From Flavonifractor sp. An112 (GTDB lineage: Bacteria > Bacillota > Clostridia > Oscillospirales > Oscillospiraceae), in the NCBI RefSeq assembly GCF_002161085.1, contig NZ_NFLU01000013.1, forward strand, positions 1 through 54,090: a stretch of 54,090 bases of DNA, written 5' to 3'. Position 1 is the first letter of the stretch; every line of letters starts with the position of its first letter. Under the pieces are notes generated by a model. The model did no database searches, was not told the DNA's origin, and was given only the letters and a program-made list of their open reading frames with translations. Position numbers and translations under genes: made by a program. Below, in pieces: positions 42,770 to 52,039 of this stretch.

Positions 42770-44977
42770 ATGCAGGAGGAGTCACAGGATTATATGCAGG
42801 GCACCGTGTCGGCCGTGATCTACCAGAACGAGGAGAACGGCTACACGGTGCTTCGTCTTGACGTTGGGGACGGGGCTCTGGTCACGGTGGTGGGCTGTAT
42901 GCCGGGGGTGGCCCCCGGAGAGAGTATCTCGGTCCAGGGCAGTTGGACCCGCCACGCCTCCTACGGCGAGCAGTTCAAGGCTGAGACCGTGGAGCGGCGT
43001 CTGCCCGCCGGGGCCAAGGCCATCTTCGACTACCTGTCCTCGGGGGCGGTGCGGGGCATCGGCGCCGCTACCGCCCGGCGGATGATCGAGGAGTTTGGGG
43101 AGGACGCCCTCACCGTGCTGGAGGAACATCCGGAGCAGCTTACCCGCATCAAGGGTATCACCCGCAAGAAGGCTCTGACCATCGGGGAACATTTCCGGCT
43201 CCAGATGGGGATGCGGCGGCTGCTGGCCTTTCTGGGGGAGCATGAGGTGCCCCTCCAGCTGGCCATGCCTCTGTACCGCCGGTACGGGGACCGGGCCCTG
43301 GAGGTCATCCGGGGCAATCCCTATCTGATGGTGGACGAGGAGCTGGGCGTGGACTTCTCCACCGCCGACGCCCTGGCCCTGTCCATGGGCATGGAGGGGG
43401 ACGACCCCCAGCGCATCGAGGCGGCTCTCCTGTTTGAACTGACCTACAATCTGGACAACGGCCACGCCTTCCTGCCCCGGCGGAAGCTGCTGATGGCCAC
43501 CGGCCAGCTCATCGGCGTGGAGGGGGAGAGCCTGGAGGACGCCCTGGAGACCCTGCTGGAGCGGGGTGAGGTGATCCAGGAGCCGGTGGCAGGGGAGGAG
43601 GCTGTCTACCTCCAGGCCCTGTGCGAGGCCGAGCAGTATGTGGCCTGGCGGCTCACCGAGATGTCCCGGGGTGAGCTCACCGCCCCCCACGGCCTGGATG
43701 AACTCATCGACCGTATCCAGGACGGCCAGGGCATCGTGTACGCACCCCAGCAGCGGGAGGCGGTAGCCCTGGCGGCTACAAGCCAGGTGATGCTCCTCAC
43801 CGGCGGTCCCGGTACCGGTAAGACCACCTCTCTGCGGGGGGTCCTGGCCCTCTTTGACCAGCTGGGGCTGGAGACTGCCCTGGCTGCCCCCACCGGCCGG
43901 GCCGCCAAGCGGCTGGGAGAGCTGTGCGGGGCGGAGGGATATACCATCCACCGGCTGCTGGAGACCCAGTACGACCCCCGCTCCGGCAAGCTGATCTTCG
44001 CCCACGACGAGAGCGATCCCCTGAAGGCGGACGCCGTCATCGTGGACGAGACCTCCATGGTGGACATCGTGCTGATGCAGGGGCTGCTGGCCGCCCTGCG
44101 GGACGACTGCCGCCTGATCCTGGTGGGGGACCCGGACCAGCTGCCCAGCGTGGGCCCCGGCAACCTGTTTTCCGATCTCATCCGCAGCGGAGCCATCCCT
44201 ATGGTGCGGCTCACCGAGATTTTCCGGCAGGCCGCCGAGAGCGCCATCGTCCGCAACGCCCACGGGGTCAACCGGGGCCAGCTGCCCGACCTGAAGGACC
44301 GGGAGCACGACTTTTTCTTCCTGCGCCGGAAGGACCCGGCCCGGGCGGCTGAGACCATTGTGGAGCTGATCCAGACCCGGCTGCCCAACAATATGGGCAT
44401 TCCCGCCGACCAGATCCAGGTGCTGTCACCCACCCGCAAGCGGGTGACCGGCACTGCCTCTCTCAATAGGGCCATTCAGGAGGCGGTCAATCCCGCTGAT
44501 CCCGACAAGCCGGAGAAGCGGTTTGGCGAGTATGTGTTCCGACAGGGTGACCGGGTCATGCAGGTACGCAACAACTACGATGTGATCTGGCATGACGGTT
44601 CCGACAGCGGCATGGGCATTTTTAATGGAGATATCGGCACCATTACCCGGGTGGACAACCGGGAGGGCACCCTTACCGTGGACTTTGAGGGCAGGGTGGT
44701 GGAGTACACCCAGGATATGCTGGTGGAGCTGGAGCCCGCCTACGCCATCACCGTCCACAAGGCCCAGGGCAGCGAGTACCGGGCGGTGATCCTGGCGGTG
44801 AGTGAGGGGGCCCCCATGCTGCTCACCCGGGGGGTGCTGTACACTGCCATCACCCGTGCCCGGGAACTGCTCATCCTGGTGGGGGATGAGGAAGTGGTGG
44901 CCACCATGACCGCCAACGACCGCCAGCAGAGGCGGTATTCCGGCCTGCGGTGGCGGCTGGTGCAGATGAAAGAATAA
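42770..44977 (+). CDS. recD2: RecD2-type ATP-dependent DNA helicase
   Basis: A 735-residue 5'-3' helicase of the stand-alone RecD2 (YrrC) type. N-terminal OB-like region (YMQGTVSAVIYQNEENGYTV), tandem helix-hairpin-helix repeats (RGIGAATARRMIEEFGEDAL, LTRIKGITRKKA), Walker A GGPGTGKTTSLRG (about residue 345), DETSMVD, GDPDQLPSVGPGN, and the C-terminal AYAITVHKAQGSEYRAVIL. It acts in DNA repair and fork maintenance outside RecBCD. AAGGAGGGG precedes ATG 42770; the frame is open upstream but without a comparable start. Confidence 0.96.
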   Translation: MQEESQDYMQGTVSAVIYQNEENGYTVLRLDVGDGALVTVVGCMPGVAPGESISVQGSWTRHASYGEQFKAETVERRLPAGAKAIFDYLSSGAVRGIGAATARRMIEEFGEDALTVLEEHPEQLTRIKGITRKKALTIGEHFRLQMGMRRLLAFLGEHEVPLQLAMPLYRRYGDRALEVIRGNPYLMVDEELGVDFSTADALALSMGMEGDDPQRIEAALLFELTYNLDNGHAFLPRRKLLMATGQLIGVEGESLEDALETLLERGEVIQEPVAGEEAVYLQALCEAEQYVAWRLTEMSRGELTAPHGLDELIDRIQDGQGIVYAPQQREAVALAATSQVMLLTGGPGTGKTTSLRGVLALFDQLGLETALAAPTGRAAKRLGELCGAEGYTIHRLLETQYDPRSGKLIFAHDESDPLKADAVIVDETSMVDIVLMQGLLAALRDDCRLILVGDPDQLPSVGPGNLFSDLIRSGAIPMVRLTEIFRQAAESAIVRNAHGVNRGQLPDLKDREHDFFFLRRKDPARAAETIVELIQTRLPNNMGIPADQIQVLSPTRKRVTGTASLNRAIQEAVNPADPDKPEKRFGEYVFRQGDRVMQVRNNYDVIWHDGSDSGMGIFNGDIGTITRVDNREGTLTVDFEGRVVEYTQDMLVELEPAYAITVHKAQGSEYRAVILAVSEGAPMLLTRGVLYTAITRARELLILVGDEEVVATMTANDRQQRRYSGLRWRLVQMKE

Positions 44978-44979
44978 TA

Positions 44980-45017
44980 AAAAAGGTCCTCTTCCCAGTG
45001 GGGAAGAGGACCTTTTT
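44980..45017. terminator. bidirectional terminator between recD2 and upp
   Basis: A 17-bp perfect stem (44980-44996 with 45001-45017, AGTG loop) with A and T runs works for both convergent genes. Confidence 0.92.
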
Positions 45018-45027
45018 GCAATATAAT

Positions 45028-45663
45028 TTACTTGGTGCCAAAGATGCGGTCGCCGGCATCGCCCAGACCGGGAACGATGTAGCCGTGCTCGTTCAGCTTC
45101 TCATCCAGAGCGGCGCAGTAGATGTCCACATCGGGATGATCGTGATGGACCCGCTCGATGCCCTCGGGGGCGGCGATGATGTTCATCAGCTTGATATGCT
45201 TGACCTCATAGTTCTTGATGAACTGGATAGCAGCGGAGGCGGAGCCGCCGGTGGCCAGCATGGGATCCAGAATGATAACCTCGCGCTCGGCAATGTCGTT
45301 GGGCATCTTGCAGTAATACTCCACAGGCTCCAGAGTATCAGGGTCACGGTACAGACCGATGTGGCCCACCTTGGCGGAGGGGATCAGGGTCAGGATGCCG
45401 TCCACCATACCCAGGCCGGCCCGCAGAACAGGAACGATGGCCAGCTTCTTGCCGGCGATGGTCTTGAACTTGCCGGTGGTGATGGGGGTCTTGATCTCTA
45501 CCTCCTCCATAGGCAGGTCGCGGGTGGCCTCATAGCACATGAGGGTGGCGATCTCAGAGACGACCTGACGGAAGTCCCTGACGCCGGTGGTCTCATCCCG
45601 GAGGATAGACAGCTTGTGCTGCAGGAGAGGGTGATCGAGAATGTGTACTTTTTCCATATCCAT
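45028..45663 (-). CDS. upp: uracil phosphoribosyltransferase
   Basis: 211 residues; salvages uracil to UMP using PRPP. It shows [40 protein letters not shown] and the PRPP motif [17 protein letters not shown], plus the C-terminal uracil-binding [12 protein letters not shown]. It starts 4 nt after the tsaB stop (GGGGAA upstream), so it is the last gene of the tsaE-tsaB-upp transcript. Confidence 0.97.
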   Translation of the reverse strand: MDMEKVHILDHPLLQHKLSILRDETTGVRDFRQVVSEIATLMCYEATRDLPMEEVEIKTPITTGKFKTIAGKKLAIVPVLRAGLGMVDGILTLIPSAKVGHIGLYRDPDTLEPVEYYCKMPNDIAEREVIILDPMLATGGSASAAIQFIKNYEVKHIKLMNIIAAPEGIERVHHDHPDVDIYCAALDEKLNEHGYIVPGLGDAGDRIFGTK

Positions 45664-45667
45664 GGCG

Positions 45668-46378
45668 CTATTCCCCTTTGTTTTGTTCTTTTGCCAGCCG
45701 CTCCCGTTCAGCCTGGGAGAGCCGGTGATAGTCGGGCGCCAGACCCGCCGCGTCGGTGAGCAGGCCCTGCCGGGCAAGCTCCAGACCGCACCGGGCCACG
45801 CCCCACGCGTTCTGGAATTGCAGATGGGGGGGCGCCAGGCGGACGTCCAGCCCCAGCCCTTTGAGGGTAGTATAGCATAAAACCGCGCCGTCTCCAACCA
45901 GTAATTGCGTTTTTCCGCTGTTTTTTAATTCCGCCCCCAGCTCCTCCAGGGAAATGGCCCGGTCGGGAGTCAGGCGCTCCAGCGTTTCGCCGTTACTGGC
46001 AAAGCGGGTGTTGTACACCTGATGCCGCCGGGCGTCCATGACGGCGCAGATCTCCAGCCCGGTGTGGGCCAGGTTCCAGGCCATGGATTCCAGGGTGGAG
46101 CAGGCGGCGCAGGGCTTGCTGCCTGGCCAGGCCAGGCCCTTGGCGGCGGCCACGCCGATCCGCAGACCGGTAAAGGAGCCGGGGCCCGCCGCCACGGCGA
46201 TGACGTCTACATCCTCCAGAGTAAGGCCGCACCCGGAGAGCAGGGAAGTGGTCATGGGCATCAGGGTGACCGAGTGGGTCAGGCCGTTGTTCTGATAGGA
46301 TTGGGCAATGAGCTTTTCATCCTCACACAGAGCCACCGAGCAGGCGGTGGCGGAGGATTCCAGAGCTAATATCTTCAT
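45668..46378 (-). CDS. tsaB: tRNA t6A biosynthesis protein TsaB
   Basis: 236 residues of the ASKHA fold with [20 protein letters not shown] at the N-terminus and the [20 protein letters not shown] motif around residue 70. It scaffolds TsaD and TsaE to make N6-threonylcarbamoyl-adenosine at position 37 of ANN-decoding tRNAs. GGGAGGT precedes ATG 46378. It overlaps tsaE by 4 bp. tsaD is not in the window. Confidence 0.95.
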   Translation of the reverse strand: MKILALESSATACSVALCEDEKLIAQSYQNNGLTHSVTLMPMTTSLLSGCGLTLEDVDVIAVAAGPGSFTGLRIGVAAAKGLAWPGSKPCAACSTLESMAWNLAHTGLEICAVMDARRHQVYNTRFASNGETLERLTPDRAISLEELGAELKNSGKTQLLVGDGAVLCYTTLKGLGLDVRLAPPHLQFQNAWGVARCGLELARQGLLTDAAGLAPDYHRLSQAERERLAKEQNKGE

Positions 46379-46803
46379 GGTTGGGGACCTCCCGTAATGG
46401 TGATGATGCGTTGGTCGTCGTGCTCGCCCCGGCGGATGTCCACCCGGATGGTATCCTCCTCCAGCGCGTCGGCGATGTTTTCGCTCCACTCCACAGCGCA
46501 CACGCCGCCCCGGGCCAGGTAGTCCTCCCAGCCAATGTCGAAGAGCTCGTCTGAAGAGCCCAGCCGGTACATATCAAAGTGGAACAGGGGCAGACGCCCG
46601 CCCTCGTACTCATTGACAATGGTAAAGGTGGGGCTGGTCACCCGCTCCTCCACCCCAAGGCCGCGGGCAAGACCTCGGGTAAAGGCGGTCTTGCCCGCCC
46701 CCAGATCGCCGGTAAAGGCGATGACGCTCCCCGGATTCAGCCGGGCGGCCAGAGCAGCGCCTGCGGCCTCAGTCTCAGCAGGGGAGTTGGTTATAATTTC
46801 CAT
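46375..46803 (-). CDS. tsaE: tRNA t6A biosynthesis ATPase TsaE
   Basis: A 142-residue P-loop protein. Walker A is [20 protein letters not shown], then the switch region [13 protein letters not shown] and the acidic [20 protein letters not shown]. It drives cycles of the TsaBD complex by ATP hydrolysis. ATG 46803 follows GAAGAGGTG. It is the first gene of tsaE-tsaB-upp. Confidence 0.96.
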   Translation of the reverse strand: MEIITNSPAETEAAGAALAARLNPGSVIAFTGDLGAGKTAFTRGLARGLGVEERVTSPTFTIVNEYEGGRLPLFHFDMYRLGSSDELFDIGWEDYLARGGVCAVEWSENIADALEEDTIRVDIRRGEHDDQRIITITGGPQP

Positions 46804-46838
46804 ATAGCACCTCTTCAAAATGTGAAGATTCTGACAAG

Positions 46839-46882
46839 ATTATAACACACCTGTTTACCAAACGCAAAAAAGATGGTAAACT
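46839..46882. promoter_or_regulatory. overlapping divergent promoters (tsaE and rodA-like)
   Basis: On -, TTGCGT (46867-46862) and TATAAT (46844-46839) are 17 bp apart. On +, TTTACC (46854-46859) and TAAACT (46877-46882) are 17 bp apart. An inverted repeat, GTTTACCA / TGGTAAAC (46853-46860 and 46874-46881), covers the + promoter, and a GACGTACGTC palindrome follows at about 46888-46897. The arrangement suggests that the two promoters compete or share a regulator. Confidence 0.6.
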
Positions 46883-46933
46883 AATTTGACGTACGTCCGA
46901 ACCCGCGGACGAAATAGGTAAGGAGGCGAGTCG

Positions 46934-48124
46934 GTGTCCTGGCTGAGAGATTCCTTTCGTTCCTTCTGGCAGCAGGGCGACCGGCTGCTGCTGACCCTGT
47001 GCCTGCTGGCCAGTGGGTATGGTCTGGTGCTCATCTTCAGCGCCACCCGCTACCTGGGCGAGGCGGACGCCATGCGCTGCATGATCGTGCAGGCCGTGGC
47101 GATTGTTATGGGTGTTGTGATCTATATGCTCATGTCCTCGGTGGACATCGAGCTGTTCGTGGATAAATCCTGGAAGTGGCTGCTGCTCTTTAACGTGGTC
47201 ATCAACGCGCTGGTCCGTACCCCTCTGGGTGTGGAGGTCAACGGCAACCGCAGCTGGCTTCACATTCCTGGGTTTCCCGTCAACCTTCAGCCCGCCGAGC
47301 TGGCCAAGCTGACTTTTGTACTGCTGCTGGCCTGGCAGATGAGCCGGCTGCGGGACAAGGGCATCAGCAAGCCCTCCTCGGTGTTCCAGATCGCGGGGCA
47401 CACCCTGTTCATGTTCGGTGTGGTGGCGGTGACCTCCGGCGACTTCGGCATGGGTCTGACTTATCTGATCATTTTTGTCATTATGGCCTGGTGCGCCGGG
47501 GTCAAAAAACGCTGGTTCCTGCTGGCGGCTGTAGTGTGTGTGGTTGGCGTGGTTTTGATCTGGCCTCATGTCAAGGATATGTATTACATGAAGCGGTTTA
47601 CCGTGGTAATCGACCATATTCTGGGCAATCTCAACACCATTTGGGAACAGACCCAGGGCAAAGGCTGGCAGCAGAGCCGCAGTATCCTGGCCATCGGCAG
47701 CGGCGGCCTCACCGGCATGGGTTACCTCCAGGGTATCCAGACCCAGAGTCAGTACAAGCAGTCTCTGCCCGCCCGGGAGACCGACGAGATCTTTGCCGTC
47801 TGCGGCGAGGAGTTTGGCCTGATCGGCTGTCTGCTGCTGCTGGTTTTGCTGGCGGCCATCATCCTGCGGTGTGTGTGGGTGGCCCGCCGGGCCTGTTCCC
47901 CCCAGAGCGCCTTTATTGCCATGGGCTACGCCGGTATGCTGCTGGCTCAGGTGGGCGTCAATGTGGGGATGTGCCTCTATGTATTCCCGGTGGTAGGTCT
48001 CACTCTGCCCTTTATCAGCTATGGCGGCTCCTCCATCATCACCATGTATGCCGCCATGGGCGTGGTTTCCAGCATCAAAATGCGCTCTTTGCCCAGCTGG
48101 CTGCGGGACCGCAGCAGGCTGTAG
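46934..48124 (+). CDS. rodA: SEDS-family peptidoglycan polymerase (RodA/FtsW-like)
   Basis: A 396-residue integral membrane protein with about ten segments. It has the family features GNRSWLHIPGFPVNLQPAEL, the catalytic Asp region TSGDFGMGLTYLIIF, RETDEIFAVCGEEFGLIGCL and the C-terminal LPFISYGGSSIITMYAAMGV. SEDS proteins polymerise lipid II together with a class B penicillin-binding protein. RodA (elongation) is favoured over FtsW or SpoVE by overall character only. The GTG start follows AAGGAGG. No PBP or mre gene is nearby. Confidence 0.88.
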   Translation: MSWLRDSFRSFWQQGDRLLLTLCLLASGYGLVLIFSATRYLGEADAMRCMIVQAVAIVMGVVIYMLMSSVDIELFVDKSWKWLLLFNVVINALVRTPLGVEVNGNRSWLHIPGFPVNLQPAELAKLTFVLLLAWQMSRLRDKGISKPSSVFQIAGHTLFMFGVVAVTSGDFGMGLTYLIIFVIMAWCAGVKKRWFLLAAVVCVVGVVLIWPHVKDMYYMKRFTVVIDHILGNLNTIWEQTQGKGWQQSRSILAIGSGGLTGMGYLQGIQTQSQYKQSLPARETDEIFAVCGEEFGLIGCLLLLVLLAAIILRCVWVARRACSPQSAFIAMGYAGMLLAQVGVNVGMCLYVFPVVGLTLPFISYGGSSIITMYAAMGVVSSIKMRSLPSWLRDRSRL

Positions 48125-48188
48125 ATGGATAGAGCCTGTCCAATGGGGCAGGCTATGGAGGTAAACAAGAAAGGACGGTTCTTAGCAC

Positions 48189-49460
48189 ATGAAGGTCACA
48201 AGGATCGAATTGCAGCCCGGCGTCTGGCTGACGGCGGTACAGACTAAAAAATTCAAATCCAGCGTATTGGGGGCCCAGTTTCTCACCCCGCTGACGGCGG
48301 AAAAGGCCTCTCTCAATGCCCTGGCTCCCATGGTGCTCCGCCGGGGAACGGCGGCTCATCCTGATATGGAATCCCTGTCCGCTGCCCTGGACGAGCTGTA
48401 CGGCGGTTCTCTGGAGCCCATGGTGCGGAAGAAGGGCGAGACCCAGTGCGTGGGCTTTGTGGGCAGCTTTCTGGATGACGTCTACACCCTGAACAAGGAG
48501 CAGGTGCTGGAGCCGGCCGCCGCCCTGCTGGCGGAGCTGATCGGCGCCCCCTATACTCAGGACGGGGCCTTCTGCCCCGACTATACCGGGCAGGAGAAGG
48601 CCAATCTGGCCGACCGCATCAAGGCCCAGGTCAATGATAAGCGGCAGTACGCCCAGATCCGGGTGGTGGCCGAGATGTGCGCCGGGGAGAGCTTCGGCGT
48701 GGATAAGCTGGGCAGCCTGGAGGCGGTGGAGGCCATCACTCCCCAGAGCCTGTGGGCAGGCTATCAGGCCCTGCTGAAGGAGGCCCGGGTGGAGCTCTAC
48801 TACTGCGGCTCGGCGGACGCCCAGCGGGTACAGGCGGCCTTCGGGCCTCTGCTGGCGGTGCTGCCGGAGGGGGAGCGGGCCGGTTTGGTCCGCCCCGCCA
48901 AGGGAAAGGCGCCCAAGCAGGCCAAACGGGTAGAGGAGGCTCTGGATGTGACCCAAGGCAAGCTGGCTATGGGCTTCCGTACCAACTGCGACGCCTGGGA
49001 TCAGAACTATCCGGCCCTCACCCTGGTCAACGCCATCTATGGCGGCACTACCACCTCCAAGCTGTTTATGAATGTCCGGGAGAAGCTGAGCCTGTGCTAC
49101 TACGCCAGTTCCGGCCTGATGAAATACAAGGACGTGATGCTGGTCTCCTCCGGCGTGGAGTTTGACAAGGTGGGTCAGGCGGAGGCCGAGATCCTCTCCC
49201 AGCTCTACAAGTGCCAGACCGGGGACTTCTCCGACGATGAGCTGGAATGGGCCCGCCGGTCGGTGGTGAGCACCCTGCGCACCACCCTGGACACCCAGGC
49301 CCGGCTGGAGGACTACTGGCTGGGCCAGTCCGCCGCCGGTCTCACCGACGGCCCTGACGACATGGCTGCCCGGGTGGAGGCCGTTACACGGGCCCAGGTG
49401 GTGGAGGCTGCCCAGGATCTGACCCTGGACACCGTATATTTCCTGAAAGGCAGGGAGTGA
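48189..49460 (+). CDS. M16-family peptidase-like protein, probably non-catalytic partner
   Basis: 423 residues with the two-domain M16 fold (N-terminal [21 protein letters not shown]-terminal [20 protein letters not shown]) but no HxxEH zinc motif, so it is probably the inactive half of an M16B pair, like YmfF of Bacillus. It lies 4 nt before the catalytic partner gene. The Arg/Tyr-type motif of non-catalytic subunits ([13 protein letters not shown]) is conserved. Substrate unknown. Confidence 0.88.
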   Translation: MKVTRIELQPGVWLTAVQTKKFKSSVLGAQFLTPLTAEKASLNALAPMVLRRGTAAHPDMESLSAALDELYGGSLEPMVRKKGETQCVGFVGSFLDDVYTLNKEQVLEPAAALLAELIGAPYTQDGAFCPDYTGQEKANLADRIKAQVNDKRQYAQIRVVAEMCAGESFGVDKLGSLEAVEAITPQSLWAGYQALLKEARVELYYCGSADAQRVQAAFGPLLAVLPEGERAGLVRPAKGKAPKQAKRVEEALDVTQGKLAMGFRTNCDAWDQNYPALTLVNAIYGGTTTSKLFMNVREKLSLCYYASSGLMKYKDVMLVSSGVEFDKVGQAEAEILSQLYKCQTGDFSDDELEWARRSVVSTLRTTLDTQARLEDYWLGQSAAGLTDGPDDMAARVEAVTRAQVVEAAQDLTLDTVYFLKGRE

Positions 49461-49464
49461 TTCT

Positions 49465-50745
49465 ATGGTAAGCAAGCAGTACCCCAGTTTGGGGGAGACC
49501 GTATTTCATGAGATTCTGGAGAACGGGCTCCACATCTATGTGGACCGCCGCCGGGATTTCCAGAAGAGCTACGCCTTCTTTGCCACCAACTACGGCGGCA
49601 TGGATATGCGCTTTTTCCAGGATGGCCGGTGGAAGGACACCCCGGCGGGGGTGGCCCACTTCCTGGAGCACAAGATGTTTGACACCGAGGACGGCAACGC
49701 CCTCCAGGATCTGGCGGCCAACGGAGCCTCTCCCAACGCCTTCACCAGCTCCGCCATCACCGGCTACTACTTTGAGAGCACCGAGAAGTTCTTCGACAAC
49801 CTGAAGATCCTGCTCTCCTTTGTGTCCGTGCCTTACTTCACCCAGGAGAGCGTGGACAAGGAGCAGGGCATCATCGGTCAGGAGATCCGCATGGTGGAGG
49901 ACGACCCGGAGAACCAGGTGTTCTACGCCCTGATGGAGTGCCTGTACGATCACCATCCCATCCGGGTGCCCATCGCCGGTACCCAGGAGTCCATCTCCCA
50001 CATCACTGCCGGCACCCTCTATTCCTGCCACAAGGCCTTCTATAACCCGGCCAACATGGTGCTCACCGTGGCGGGCGACGTGGACCCGGAGCAGGTGTGC
50101 GCCATTGCCAAGGAGATCCTGCCCAAGGATTCTCTGGGCCAGATGGAACGGGACTACGGCGGGGAGGAGGACCCCCAGGCCGCCTGCTTCGAGAAGGAAC
50201 TGACCATGGAGGTGTCCACCCCCATCTTCATGCTGGGTTTCAAGTGCGATCCCGCCCAGAAGGGCGAAGAGTGGATGCGTCGGGAGCTGGCAGGCGAGCT
50301 GGCCTGCGAAGCTCTGCTGGGCAACTCCACACCCCTGTACGCCAAGCTGTACAGCCAGGGGCTCATCAACAAGAATTTCAGCTACGGCTTTGAGCTCTAT
50401 CCCGGCTGCGCCATGATGGTGGCCGGCGGCGAGAGCCGGGACCCCAAGAAGGTGCGGGACGCGGTGCTGGCCGAAGGGGAGCGTCTGGCCCGGGAGGGCA
50501 TCGACCCCGGCCTGTTCCAGCGGCTGAAGAAGGGGGTCTACGGCGCCAAGGTCCGGGGCCTCAACTTCTTTGAGTTTACCTGCATCTCCATGGCCCAGTC
50601 CCACTTTACCGGGGTGGACTACTTCAAGTTCCCGGAGATTTTCGACTCCATCGACCAGGCCTGCGTGGAGGACTGCATCCGCAGCTGGGTGACCGCTGAG
50701 CGGTGCGGTCTGGCCGTGGTGCGCCCGGGGGAGGGTGAGGCGTAA
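49465..50745 (+). CDS. M16-family zinc metallopeptidase (catalytic subunit, YmfH-like)
   Basis: 426 residues with the inverted zinc motif HFLEHKMFD (about residue 66) and the downstream glutamate in EQGIIGQEIRMVEDDPE, so it should be active. The second half has the typical NKNFSYGFELYPGCAMMVAG region. It likely forms a heterodimer with the product of the preceding gene. Such pairs degrade peptides or act at the cell envelope, but the substrate here is unknown. The stop shares a base with the lgt start (TAATG). Confidence 0.92.
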   Translation: MVSKQYPSLGETVFHEILENGLHIYVDRRRDFQKSYAFFATNYGGMDMRFFQDGRWKDTPAGVAHFLEHKMFDTEDGNALQDLAANGASPNAFTSSAITGYYFESTEKFFDNLKILLSFVSVPYFTQESVDKEQGIIGQEIRMVEDDPENQVFYALMECLYDHHPIRVPIAGTQESISHITAGTLYSCHKAFYNPANMVLTVAGDVDPEQVCAIAKEILPKDSLGQMERDYGGEEDPQAACFEKELTMEVSTPIFMLGFKCDPAQKGEEWMRRELAGELACEALLGNSTPLYAKLYSQGLINKNFSYGFELYPGCAMMVAGGESRDPKKVRDAVLAEGERLAREGIDPGLFQRLKKGVYGAKVRGLNFFEFTCISMAQSHFTGVDYFKFPEIFDSIDQACVEDCIRSWVTAERCGLAVVRPGEGEA

Positions 50746-51812
50746 TGGGTACCGTATCCTTTCCCGGCCTGGGGCTGGAGCTGACCATGAACCCCATTGC
50801 CTTCCGGGTCTTTGGATGGCCTGTCCACTGGTACGGCATTATCATCGCCGCCGGCTTCTTGCTGGCGGTGGTGTATTGCTCCCGGAAGGCGTCCCAGTTC
50901 GGCATCCGTCAGGATGACATCATCGATATGCTCTTTTTTGCCGTGCCCCTGTCCATCATCGGGGCCCGGCTGTACTACATCATTTTCTACCTGGATCTGT
51001 ACCGCAGACCGGACGGCTCCCTGGACTTCGGGGCCATGGTAAGCATCTGGGACGGCGGCCTGGCCATCTACGGCGGCGTCATTGCCGCGGTCATTACCTT
51101 GCTGGTGTTCTGCAAGGTGCGGAAGATCAAATTCCTGGCCTTTGCCGACCTGGGCGCCTACGGAATGCTCATCGGCCAGCTGGTAGGCCGGTGGGGCAAC
51201 TTTGTCAACATCGAGGCCTACGGCGGTCCTACCGATCTGCCCTGGCGCATGGGTATCTACGAGTATGTAAACGGATCTCTGCAATATGTGGAGGTCCATC
51301 CCACCTTCCTGTATGAGTCCCTGTGGAACCTGGTGGGGCTGGTACTGCTCATCGTCATCGCCAAGAAGTGGCGGAAGTTTGACGGCCAGATCTTTTTGAG
51401 CTACTTTGCCTGGTACGGGGTGGGCCGGGGCTTCATCGAGGGCCTGCGGACCGACAGCCTGTACTTCTTCAACACCCCCATCCGGGTTTCCCAGGTGTTC
51501 GGCTTCGCCACTGCCGCCGTCGCCATCGTGGCGCTGGTCTACCTGTTGGGCTTCCGCAAGCACGACCCGGACAAGCTGTGGGTCAACCAGATGAAGGCCC
51601 ATCCCAGGCTGGTGGCTCTGGTCTACCCTGAGGGACAGGGCGGAAAGTGGCTGGCCAGCCAGAAAAAGCGCCTGGAGCAGGATTTTGCCAAGGTGGAGGA
51701 ATATGCCCTCCCCGCGGATGTGCCTGCCGAGGACAAGGCGGAGATGATTGCCGCCCTGAAGGAGCGTTCCGACCTGAAAGAGGTACTGGTCAAGGAAGAA
51801 AAGAAAAAATAA
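50745..51812 (+). CDS. lgt: prolipoprotein diacylglyceryl transferase
   Basis: A 355-residue membrane enzyme that adds diacylglycerol to the lipobox Cys of lipoproteins. It has about seven membrane segments, the signature GRWGNFVNIEAYGGPTDLPW, and HPTFLYESLWN. It is longer than the usual 260-300 residues because of a charged, partly coiled-coil cytoplasmic tail of about 80 residues that ends KEEKKK. It is translationally coupled to the M16 peptidase gene. No terminator was recognised between its stop and the mobile element. Confidence 0.95.
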   Translation: MGTVSFPGLGLELTMNPIAFRVFGWPVHWYGIIIAAGFLLAVVYCSRKASQFGIRQDDIIDMLFFAVPLSIIGARLYYIIFYLDLYRRPDGSLDFGAMVSIWDGGLAIYGGVIAAVITLLVFCKVRKIKFLAFADLGAYGMLIGQLVGRWGNFVNIEAYGGPTDLPWRMGIYEYVNGSLQYVEVHPTFLYESLWNLVGLVLLIVIAKKWRKFDGQIFLSYFAWYGVGRGFIEGLRTDSLYFFNTPIRVSQVFGFATAAVAIVALVYLLGFRKHDPDKLWVNQMKAHPRLVALVYPEGQGGKWLASQKKRLEQDFAKVEEYALPADVPAEDKAEMIAALKERSDLKEVLVKEEKKK

Positions 51813-51983
51813 GTCCATTTTGCTTGAGGGTCTGTTGCAAAATGTGCAGCTCGTACAAAGACCCGTCATTCCGAGAAAAACGGCCGCCCACAGGTGACTA
51901 CTGGTAAAGAACAAGACTAAAAGAAAGAAAAAACCAGGCAGTTACCGCAAAAGCCAACTCTTGTGACAAAATTGAACACCCCG

Positions 51984-52015
51984 AAAAAAGCACGATTTGA
52001 CAATCGTGCTTTTTT
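51984..52015 (+). terminator. hairpin with T-run upstream of repA
   Basis: A perfect 14-bp stem (AAAAAAGCACGATT, 51984-51997, with 52002-52015, loop TGAC) ends in T6, only 25 nt before repA. It is a terminator for an incoming transcript or an attenuator in the repA leader. Confidence 0.8.
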
Positions 52016-52039
52016 CATGCCCGGAAGGAGGCACCGACC

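Noticed and set aside
51813..51880. GGGTCT / AGACCC pairing after lgt as a terminator
   Set aside because: Six base pairs with a loop longer than 20 nt and no T-run is not convincing.
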